A stretch of 64,000 nt of DNA from Gemmobacter aquatilis (GTDB lineage Bacteria > Pseudomonadota > Alphaproteobacteria > Rhodobacterales > Rhodobacteraceae). The stretch spans positions 62,001 to 126,000 of the forward strand of contig NZ_FOCE01000009.1 of assembly GCF_900110025.1 (NCBI RefSeq), in the 5' to 3' direction. The first letter of the stretch is position 1, and each line of letters starts with the position of its first letter. Below the pieces are notes generated by a model, which searched no databases, was not told the origin of the DNA, and saw only the letters and a program-made list of their open reading frames with translations. Shown here piece by piece: positions 57,591 through 64,000 of the stretch. The translations under genes were made by a program, and so were the position numbers.

Positions 57591-59021
57591 CTATTCCCCC
57601 GGCGGCAGGATTGCGGGTGCCGCAGGTCTTTCGGCGGCGGGCAGGGCGGGGCACAGCGCGCCCGCCTGCAGCAGCCCGTGGCCAAACACATCGTCGCGCC
57701 CCGTATCGCCCGAATCCCGGGCGGTGCCCGCAAGCCGCGCCGCAACCTCCTCCGAGCCAAGTGCGGGGGCCTGTGCCAGAACCAGCGCGGCGGCGGCGGT
57801 CACGAAGGGCGTTGCAAACGAGGTGCCGGTCTGCGCGCGCGCCCCGCGGATCGAGGTGGCCAGCAAAAGCCCCACCCCGGGCGCCGCCAGATCGACCTCC
57901 GCCCCGCGCTGCGCTGCCCGGTACACCCGCCCGCGCGAATCCAGCGCGGTGACGCCGATCACCCCCGCATAGGCGGCAGGATAGGCGACCGGTTGCTGCG
58001 CGCCGCCATTGCCCACGGCAGCCACCAGCACCATGCTGCGGTCTTCGATCAGCCGGCGCACCATGGTTTCAAGCGCGGTATTGGCTGGCCCGGCCAGCGA
58101 CAGGTTCACCACCCGCACCCCGTGGCTGTCCATCAGGTCAAGCCCGCGCAACAGGGCCACGACATCGGCCCGCTCGTCCCGCCCGGCGCGGGTGAAGACA
58201 TCGACCACCACATAGCGCGCCTCGGGCAGCAGCCCTTCGACCCGCGATCCCGGGCGGCCCGCCAGCACGGACAGGACCGCCGTGCCATGCACCTTGGCCG
58301 ACGGATCTCCACCTTCGGCTGCAAGGCCCTGCACGTCGATCCTTGCGCCGGTCAGCAGGTCATGCGTCTGGTTTACGCCGGTGTCGATCACGCCGATCAC
58401 GGGCGGCACCGCGCACCGCGCCGCCCGCGCTGCGGCGTCGGGCCAGCCGACCAGCGCATGGGACTGGCAGTTGCCATGGCGGCAATCGGCGGGGGCGGGC
58501 GATGGGGCGGCGGCGGGCAGGATGTCCTGTCCGCTGCGGTAATAGTGGTTGAAATCCGCCGTCCCGCCACTGGGCAGGGCGCGCACCCGGTCCCGGGCGG
58601 TGGTCAGCGTCACCCCGGGCGGCGGGGCAAAGCGGTGCAGGTCGCGGCCGAACCCGGGCAAGGCCCGCGTCTCGATCAGCGCGAAGCCTTCCCCCAGCAA
58701 GACCGCCGCATCCCCTGCCGTCAGGCCGAGCGTCACGATCTCGGGCGCGAATGTCGGGGGCGGGGGCACCGGCGCGGGCGCGATCACCCGAGGGGCGACC
58801 CGGCGCTGCCGCAGCGGGGCAGGGCCCCCCCGCCCCTGCGCGCGGGCGGTCGGCCTGTCGCCATTCCCCCGGTCATCGTCATCACGCCCGCCATCATCAT
58901 CGTCGTCGTCTGCCCAGGCCGCGCCCATCGACGGGTCAGGCCCACCGGCCCAAGGCGTGGCACCCGCCATCGCAGTGATCAACAGCAGTATGGTCAAGCG
59001 GGTCAGGGCAGGGCGGTTCAT
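57591..59021 (-). CDS. S8 family (subtilisin-like) serine peptidase, exported
   Basis: A 476-residue protease with a signal peptide (MNRPALTRLTILLLITAMAGATPWA), an Asp-rich segment (ADDDDDDGGRDDDDRGNGD, residues 36-54), a pro-like region, and the catalytic domain from about residue 225. The latter contains the Asp in VIGVIDTGVNQ, the His in KVHGTAVLSVLAG, the oxyanion Asn in AAVGNGG and the Ser in TGTSFATPFV. Two cysteine pairs are possible. It carries a minus-strand ECF-type promoter and is followed by the DUF6065 gene. It may act outside or on the anti-sigma factor, which is inference. Confidence 0.9.
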   Translation of the reverse strand: MNRPALTRLTILLLITAMAGATPWAGGPDPSMGAAWADDDDDDGGRDDDDRGNGDRPTARAQGRGGPAPLRQRRVAPRVIAPAPVPPPPTFAPEIVTLGLTAGDAAVLLGEGFALIETRALPGFGRDLHRFAPPPGVTLTTARDRVRALPSGGTADFNHYYRSGQDILPAAAPSPAPADCRHGNCQSHALVGWPDAAARAARCAVPPVIGVIDTGVNQTHDLLTGARIDVQGLAAEGGDPSAKVHGTAVLSVLAGRPGSRVEGLLPEARYVVVDVFTRAGRDERADVVALLRGLDLMDSHGVRVVNLSLAGPANTALETMVRRLIEDRSMVLVAAVGNGGAQQPVAYPAAYAGVIGVTALDSRGRVYRAAQRGAEVDLAAPGVGLLLATSIRGARAQTGTSFATPFVTAAAALVLAQAPALGSEEVAARLAGTARDSGDTGRDDVFGHGLLQAGALCPALPAAERPAAPAILPPGE

Positions 59022-59060
59022 GGCGATGCGTATCCGTGGCTGAACGTCGTGGATTGCAAC

Positions 59061-59085
59061 AACGTGTGTCACACAGATCTAGTCC
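59061..59085 (-). promoter_or_regulatory. ECF-type promoter of the subtilase operon
   Basis: On the minus strand GGACTAG (59085-59079) and CGTT (59064-59061) with the same 16-base spacing as the sigma promoter, 40 bp before the start at 59021. Confidence 0.55.
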
Positions 59086-59231
59086 ATCCGCGCCCCGATG
59101 ACAGGGCCTGCTGCCCGACCCGCCCCGTCGCCGCCGCCTTCGGCCATACCCTCCCCCATTCCGCGTGGATATTTTCAACGGAGGGCTGAGAAAGGCTTGC
59201 GGTGCGGGGGCGGGCGCGGCAGGAGAAGGGC

Positions 59232-60977
59232 ATGAGTGAACGGGCTTTCCTGAATGTGGCGGCGTCGCTGACCGGGCGGCGCTGGGTTGGGCCGGGGGCC
59301 GAGGCCGAGCGGATGGCGGAAGCCATGGCGCAGGTGACGCGCCTGCCCTTGGCGCTGTGCCTGACGCTGGTGAAGCGCGACGTGGCACCCGAGGCGGCGG
59401 CGGCCTATCTCGCCCCCGCCCTGCGCGATCTGCTGCCCGATCCGCTGAGCTTGCGGGATATGGGCCGCGCGGCGGAGCGGTTTCTGGCTGCCGTGGCGCG
59501 GCGCGAACGGATTGCGATCTTTGCCGATTACGATGTGGATGGCGGATCGTCCGCCGCCCTGCTGCTGGTCTGGCTGCGTGCGATGGGGCGGCAGGCCACG
59601 CTTTATATCCCCGACCGGATCGACGAGGGCTATGGCCCGAACGTGCCGGCCATGCAGGCGCTTGCGGCGACGCATGACCTGATCCTCTGTGTCGATTGCG
59701 GCACCCTGAGCCACGAGCCGATTGCGGCCGCCAAGGGGGCGGATGTGGTGGTGCTGGATCACCATCTGGGTGGCGAGACGCTGCCCGAGGCGCTGGCCGT
59801 GGTGAACCCCAACCGGCAGGACGAGGATGGATCTCTGGCGCATCTCTGTGCCGCCTCGGTGGTGTTTCTGCTGCTGGTCGAGGCGAACCGGCGGTTGCGC
59901 GCCGAAGGGGTTGCCGGGCCGGATCTGATGGCGCTGCTGGATCTGGTGGCGCTGGCCACGGTGGCGGATGTGGCGCCACTGATCGGGGTGAACCGGGCTT
60001 TCGTGCGTCAGGGGCTGCGCGTGATGGCCCGGCGCGAGCGGGTTGGCCTGCGGGCGCTGGCCGATGTGGCGCGGATGGATACGGCGCCCACCCCCTATGC
60101 GCTGGGCTTCCTGCTGGGGCCGCGGGTTAATGCGGGTGGGCGAATCGGCCAGGCCGATCTGGGCGCGCGGCTGCTGGCCACCGATGACCCCGCCGAAGCC
60201 GCAGCTTTGGCCGAACGTCTGGATGTGCTGAACACCGAACGGCGCGACATCGAGGCGGCGGTGCGGGCGGCGGCGCTGGCGCAGGCCGAGGCGCGGGGGC
60301 TGGACGGGCCGCTGGTCTGGGCGGCGGGTGCAGGCTGGCATCCCGGCGTGGTGGGCATCGTGGCGGCGCGGCTGAAAGAGGCGACCAACCGGCCTGCGGT
60401 GGTGATCGGGCTGGAAGGCGGCATCGGCAAGGGGTCGGCCCGGTCGGTCAGCGGCGTCGATCTGGGCGCGGCGGTGCAACGCTGTGCCGCCGAGGGGCTG
60501 TTGCTGAAGGGCGGCGGGCACAAGATGGCCGCCGGGCTGACGGTGGCAGAAGATCAGTTGGAAGCGGCAATGGCGCGGCTGGGCGAATTGCTGGCCAAGC
60601 AGGGCGCGGGGGCCGGCGGGCCTGCCGATCTGCGGCTGGATGGCTTGCTGGCACCGGGCGCGGCCACGCTGGCACTGGTAGAGCAGTTGGAAGAGGCCGG
60701 GCCCTTTGGCGCCGCCTCGCCCGCCCCGCGATTCGCCTTCGCCGATTGCGCGGTGCAGGCGCGGCGGATCGGCGAAAGCCATCTGCGGCTGACCTTCGGC
60801 GACGGGCTGGGCGCCAAGCTGGAAGCCATCGCCTTCGGCGCCTTTGACGGGCCTTTGGGGCCTGCCCTGCTGGATCCGGGGCACCAGCGGTTCCATCTGG
60901 CGGGCAAGCTGGAACTGAACACCTATGGCGGGCGCACGAAGGTTCAGTTGCGGCTGGAAGACGCCGCCCGCGCCTGA
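59232..60977 (+). CDS. recJ: Single-stranded-DNA-specific exonuclease
   Basis: 5'-3' single-strand exonuclease used in recombination and repair. The 581-residue product has the DHH phosphoesterase motifs: IAIFADYDVDGGSSAALL (motif I), LILCVDCGTLSHEPI, VVVLDHHLGGETLP with the DHH, LLDLVALATVADVAPL, and the DHHA1 domain with GKGSARSVSGVDL and GGGHKMAAGLTV. The C-terminal OB domain follows (about 470-580). ATG 59232 with GGAGAAGG upstream. Confidence 0.95.
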   Translation: MSERAFLNVAASLTGRRWVGPGAEAERMAEAMAQVTRLPLALCLTLVKRDVAPEAAAAYLAPALRDLLPDPLSLRDMGRAAERFLAAVARRERIAIFADYDVDGGSSAALLLVWLRAMGRQATLYIPDRIDEGYGPNVPAMQALAATHDLILCVDCGTLSHEPIAAAKGADVVVLDHHLGGETLPEALAVVNPNRQDEDGSLAHLCAASVVFLLLVEANRRLRAEGVAGPDLMALLDLVALATVADVAPLIGVNRAFVRQGLRVMARRERVGLRALADVARMDTAPTPYALGFLLGPRVNAGGRIGQADLGARLLATDDPAEAAALAERLDVLNTERRDIEAAVRAAALAQAEARGLDGPLVWAAGAGWHPGVVGIVAARLKEATNRPAVVIGLEGGIGKGSARSVSGVDLGAAVQRCAAEGLLLKGGGHKMAAGLTVAEDQLEAAMARLGELLAKQGAGAGGPADLRLDGLLAPGAATLALVEQLEEAGPFGAASPAPRFAFADCAVQARRIGESHLRLTFGDGLGAKLEAIAFGAFDGPLGPALLDPGHQRFHLAGKLELNTYGGRTKVQLRLEDAARA

Positions 60978-61057
60978 TCGCCATGCGGCGCAAAACGCAC
61001 GCATTTTTCCTCTTGCGCCCGTCATGCCACTGACATAGATAGCGCCTCACCAAGCGC

Positions 61058-61132
61058 GGTCCGTTCGTCTATCGGTTAGGACACCAGGTTTTCAACCTGG
61101 GAAGAGGGGTTCGACTCCCCTACGGACTGCCA
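61058..61132 (+). tRNA. tRNA-Glu (anticodon TTC)
   Basis: Cloverleaf: acceptor GGTCCGT with ACGGACT, D-arm GTCTATCGGTTAGGAC, anticodon stem CCAGG/CCTGG with loop TTTTCAA (anticodon TTC), T-arm AGGGGTTCGACTCCCCT and encoded CCA end. Confidence 0.96.
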
Positions 61133-61239
61133 TTTTCCCTTCTGATCCTCTGGTGCGAACAGGCTTTACGAAGCTTGTATGCAGTATATCCGGCGCTGCG
61201 TCCGGCACCGGCCCGGGCTCTGCGCTGCCATGTCTCTGC

Positions 61240-61917
61240 TCAGCCCGCCGCCTTGCCCAGCAATTCCAGCACCCTTGGCCCCAGATGCGCCACGATCTTG
61301 CCCACGCCTTCGGCATTGGGGTGGATGCCATCCGCCTGCATCAGCGGCTGAAGGCTGGCCGGATCGCTGGCGCCGAGGCCTGCCATGAAGTTCGGCTCCA
61401 TCAACGCGCCGTATTGGCGGGCGAGATCGGGGAAGATCGCGTCGAAGCTGGCCTTGTAGTCGGGGCCGTAATTGGCCGGGCCGGGCAGGCCGATCAGCAG
61501 CACGGGCAGGTTGCGCGCCTGCGCTGCCGCAAGGATCGCCTCCAGATTGGCGCGGGTCGTCGCCGGGTCCAGCCCGCGCAGCAGGTCGTTGCCGCCCAGC
61601 GTGACGATCAGCGCATCGGTTTGCGGCGTCAGCGACCAATCCAGCCGCGACAGCCCACCCGCCGAGGTATCACCCGACACGCCCGCATTCACGATTCGGG
61701 CGTCAGAACCATGTTCGGCCAGCCAGGCCTGCAGTTGCGGCACAAGGCCCTGGCCCTCGGGCAAACCATAACCCGCCGTCAGGCTGTCGCCGAGCGCCAC
61801 GATCTCCAGCGGTTCGGCTTCCGCAAGGGAAACCGACAATGCCAGTACGATCAGGGCTTTGCCAAGGGTGAGGCGCGCCCCATATCCGAGGGAAGCGAGG
61901 CGAAAGGCAGGCAACAT
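61240..61917 (-). CDS. tesA: Arylesterase / thioesterase I (GDSL family)
   Basis: A 225-residue SGNH hydrolase exported to the periplasm (signal-like N-terminus ending ALSVSLAEAEP). The GDSL block is ALGDSLTAGYGL with the nucleophile Ser; NAGVSGDTSAGG, VTLGGNDLLRG and QADGIHPNAEG (Asp and His of the triad) follow. Its start ATG at 61917 overlaps the start of the divergent ybbA gene by two bases. The tesA-ybbA-ybbP arrangement is the same as in E. coli. Confidence 0.9.
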   Translation of the reverse strand: MLPAFRLASLGYGARLTLGKALIVLALSVSLAEAEPLEIVALGDSLTAGYGLPEGQGLVPQLQAWLAEHGSDARIVNAGVSGDTSAGGLSRLDWSLTPQTDALIVTLGGNDLLRGLDPATTRANLEAILAAAQARNLPVLLIGLPGPANYGPDYKASFDAIFPDLARQYGALMEPNFMAGLGASDPASLQPLMQADGIHPNAEGVGKIVAHLGPRVLELLGKAAG

Positions 61918-62587
61918 GGGCGATCCGATTCTGGCACTGGACAAGGCGCAGCTGACATTGGCGGGAAATGCCGGGCCGGTCGAGATCTTGCGGGGCATCA
62001 CACTGACAGTTGAACGGGGCGAGACGGTGGGGCTGGTCGGCCCGTCCGGCTCTGGCAAGTCCTCGCTCCTGATGCTGATGGGCGGGTTGGAGCGGGCAAC
62101 CGGCGGGCAGGTGCGCGCGCTGGGGCAGGATCTGGGCGCGATGGGCGAGGATGCGCTGGCCCGCTTTCGCCGGGGCAACATGGGCGTGGTGTTCCAGAGT
62201 TTCCACCTGATCCCCACGATGACCGCACTGGAAAATGTCGCCGTGCCGCTGGAACTGGCGGGGGCGAAGGATGCCTTCGCCCGGGCCGAGGCGGAACTGG
62301 TGGCGGTGGGGCTGGGCAAGCGGCTGGATCACTATCCGGCGCAGATGTCGGGGGGCGAGCAGCAGCGCGTCGCCCTGGCCCGCGCCGCCGTGCCGCGCCC
62401 GGCGATCCTGCTGGCGGATGAACCGACCGGAAATCTGGATGGCGTGAACGGCGCCGCGATCATGGATCTGCTGTTCGGCCTGCGCGACATGCACGGGGCG
62501 ACGCTGGTGCTGGTGACCCATGCGCCAGAGCTTGCGGCGCGTTGTGACCGGATCGTGCGGTTGGTCGATGGGCGGGTGAGCGCATGA
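61916..62587 (+). CDS. ybbA: ABC transporter ATP-binding protein (YbbA/LolD-like)
   Basis: A 223-residue ATPase with Walker A GLVGPSGSGKSSLL, Q-loop VFQSFHLIPTMTA, signature SGGEQQRVALARA, Walker B AILLADEPTGNLD and the H-loop VLVTHAPELA. It belongs to the MacB/LolD class. It overlaps the permease gene by ATGA and is divergent from tesA, as in E. coli. In this family the substrate is unclear; a lipid-related role is suggested by the tesA neighbour, which is inference. Confidence 0.92.
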   Translation: MGDPILALDKAQLTLAGNAGPVEILRGITLTVERGETVGLVGPSGSGKSSLLMLMGGLERATGGQVRALGQDLGAMGEDALARFRRGNMGVVFQSFHLIPTMTALENVAVPLELAGAKDAFARAEAELVAVGLGKRLDHYPAQMSGGEQQRVALARAAVPRPAILLADEPTGNLDGVNGAAIMDLLFGLRDMHGATLVLVTHAPELAARCDRIVRLVDGRVSA

Positions 62588-64000
62588 GCTGGCCCTTGGC
62601 GGCGCGGCTGGCGCGCCGGGAATTGCGCGGCGGGATCAAGGGGTTCCGCATCTTTCTGGCCTGTCTGGCGCTGGGTGTGGCGGCGATTGCCGCCGTGGGC
62701 ATGGTGCGCGGCGCGATCGAGGCGGGGTTGCGCGATCAGGGTGCGGTGCTGCTGGGCGGCGATGCGCAGATGGAATTCACCTATCGCTACGCCGACGCCG
62801 CCGAACTGGCCTTCATGGCCAGCATTGCCGACCGCGTGTCGCAGGTGGTCAGCTTCCGCTCGATGATCGCGCTGGGCGAGGATCGGGCGCTGACGCAGGT
62901 GCAGGCGGTGGATGATCTCTATCCGCTGATCGGGCAGGTGGAGCTTGATCCGGCCGTGCCGCTGGCGCAGGCGCTGGCGGGCGGTGGCGGTCTGCCCGGC
63001 GCGGTGGTGGACCGCGTGCTGATGGACCGGCTGGGCCTGCAGCCCGGCGATGTGCTGCGGTTGGGCACGCAGGACTTCCGGCTGGGGGCCGCACTGTTGC
63101 GGATGCCCGACAGTGCGACCGGCGGCTTCAGCCTTGGCCCGCCAATGATCGTGTATACAAAGGATCTGGCACAGTCGGGGCTGATCGTGCCCGGCTCGCT
63201 GTATGAAACCCAATACCGGCTGGATCTGCCACCGGGCGCCGATCTGGCGGCGGTGCAGGCGCAGGCCGAGGCGCGGTTCACCGATACCGGCCTGCGCTGG
63301 TCCGACAGCCGCCGCGCCACCCCGGGGGTGGAGCGGTTTGTCGAGCGGATCGGCTCTTTCCTCGTGCTGGTGGGTCTGGCCGGGCTGGCGGTGGGGGGCG
63401 TCGGTGTCTCCAGCGCCGTGCGGGCCTATCTGGAGGGCAAGGTGCCGGTGATCGCCACGCTGAAGACGCTGGGTGCAGAGGGGCGGCTGATCTTCCGCAC
63501 CTATCTGTTGCAGATCGGCGCCTTGGCGGGCTTGGGCATCGCGGCGGGGCTGGGCCTTGGCGCGCTGGTGCCGCTGCTGGCGGGGCCGGTGATCGCGGCC
63601 TCGCTGCCGTTTCCGGTGGCCTTTGCCGTGTACCCGCAACCGCTGCTGGAGGCGGGGTTCTATGGCGCGGTGACGGCGCTGCTGTTCACCCTTTGGCCGC
63701 TGGCGCGGGTGGAGCGGGTGCGGGCGGCGGCGCTGTATCGCGGGGCGGGGCAGGCGGGGTGGCCGCGCCCGCTGCTGCTGGCGGCACTTGCGGGCTTGGC
63801 GATGCTGCTGGTGGGCGGCGCGGTGGCGCTGTCGGGCGCGCGCGGACTGGCGCTGGGCACGGCGGGCGGCGTGGTGGCGGCGCTGCTGGTGCTGGCGCTG
63901 GCCGGTTGGGCGGCGCGGCGGCTGGCGCGGGCAGGGGCCCGGCGGGCGCGGGGGGCGGTGGCCTTGCGCGCGGCGCTGGGGGCGATTGCCGCGCCACGGG
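62584..64000 (+). CDS. ybbP: FtsX-like ABC transporter permease (YbbP-like), 3' end outside the window
   Basis: Open from ATG 62584 to the window end (at least 472 residues), without a stop. N-terminus MSWPLAARLARRELRGGIKGFRIFLACLALGVAAIAAVG is the first membrane helix. A large periplasmic domain follows (QMEFTYRYADAAELAFMASIADRVSQVVSF.., GDVLRLGTQDFRL). The first FtsX domain starts near residue 255 (FVERIGSFLVLVGLAGLAVGGVGVSSAVRAYLEGKVPVIATLKTLGA) with further helices to the edge. It forms the exporter with YbbA. Confidence 0.9.
   Translation, partial: MSWPLAARLARRELRGGIKGFRIFLACLALGVAAIAAVGMVRGAIEAGLRDQGAVLLGGDAQMEFTYRYADAAELAFMASIADRVSQVVSFRSMIALGEDRALTQVQAVDDLYPLIGQVELDPAVPLAQALAGGGGLPGAVVDRVLMDRLGLQPGDVLRLGTQDFRLGAALLRMPDSATGGFSLGPPMIVYTKDLAQSGLIVPGSLYETQYRLDLPPGADLAAVQAQAEARFTDTGLRWSDSRRATPGVERFVERIGSFLVLVGLAGLAVGGVGVSSAVRAYLEGKVPVIATLKTLGAEGRLIFRTYLLQIGALAGLGIAAGLGLGALVPLLAGPVIAASLPFPVAFAVYPQPLLEAGFYGAVTALLFTLWPLARVERVRAAALYRGAGQAGWPRPLLLAALAGLAMLLVGGAVALSGARGLALGTAGGVVAALLVLALAGWAARRLARAGARRARGAVALRAALGAIAAPR

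Overview
The window is about 64 kb of GC-rich DNA from an alphaproteobacterium of the Rhodobacterales (Rhodobacter/Gemmobacter/Tabrizicola type). This is inferred from protein content and gene order. The central block (27.6-50.2 kb) carries succinate dehydrogenase, mesaconyl-CoA hydratase, malyl-CoA thioesterase, malate dehydrogenase, succinyl-CoA synthetase, the 2-oxoglutarate dehydrogenase complex and ethylmalonyl-CoA mutase in the order I know from Rhodobacter sphaeroides. No insertion sequence, prophage, CRISPR array or replication origin was seen. It reads as chromosomal core with small lineage-specific inserts.

Layout. 0-10.3 kb: small heat-shock protein, ygiC/ygiB-like pair, gabD, an OmpA-type protein, ubiA, rsmE and gshA. 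10.4-14.2 kb: a tightly overlapping minus-strand operon pyrB - two small PH-like membrane proteins - a dihydroorotase homologue lacking its metal ligands - plsY. 14.3-27.6 kb: uracil-DNA glycosylase, DMT exporter, adenine deaminase, an orphan RTX-repeat protein, tRNA-Ala(GGC), a GntR regulator, deoD, a LysR regulator divergent from an SHMT-like enzyme, a frameshifted aldo/keto reductase, a DUF1989 protein and an HMA-CDF metal transporter. 27.6-50.2 kb: TCA cycle and ethylmalonyl-CoA pathway genes. 50.4-59 kb: accessory region with small secreted or membrane proteins, a ParA-like ATPase, a P-type cation ATPase, and an ECF sigma/anti-sigma pair with a Ser/Asn-repeat secreted protein, a subtilase and a DUF6065 protein. 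59.2-64 kb: recJ, tRNA-Glu(TTC), tesA divergent from ybbA-ybbP (the last is cut by the window end).

How the genes work together. The TCA enzymes oxidise acetyl-CoA, while Ecm, Mch and Mcl2 belong to the ethylmalonyl-CoA route, which replaces the glyoxylate shunt during growth on C2 compounds. Non-coding sequence suggests shared control. The sdh and suc operons carry a near-identical element with two GTGATCAC palindromes exactly 21 bp apart. The mcl2 and ecm upstream regions share a 14/15-base motif.

The most interesting candidate system is the ECF sigma region. Three promoters of the form GGAMTAG...CGTT with identical 16-base spacing precede the sigma factor, the Ser/Asn-repeat secreted protein and the subtilase. 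This predicts a small self-controlled envelope or extracellular regulon. A second regulatory candidate is an ATTC-N8-GAAT operator over the -35 box of a DUF2892 membrane protein, resembling sulfide-responsive SqrR/BigR sites. Two dispersed palindromic repeat families fill many intergenic gaps. One of them supplies the ribosome-binding sites of sucD and mch.
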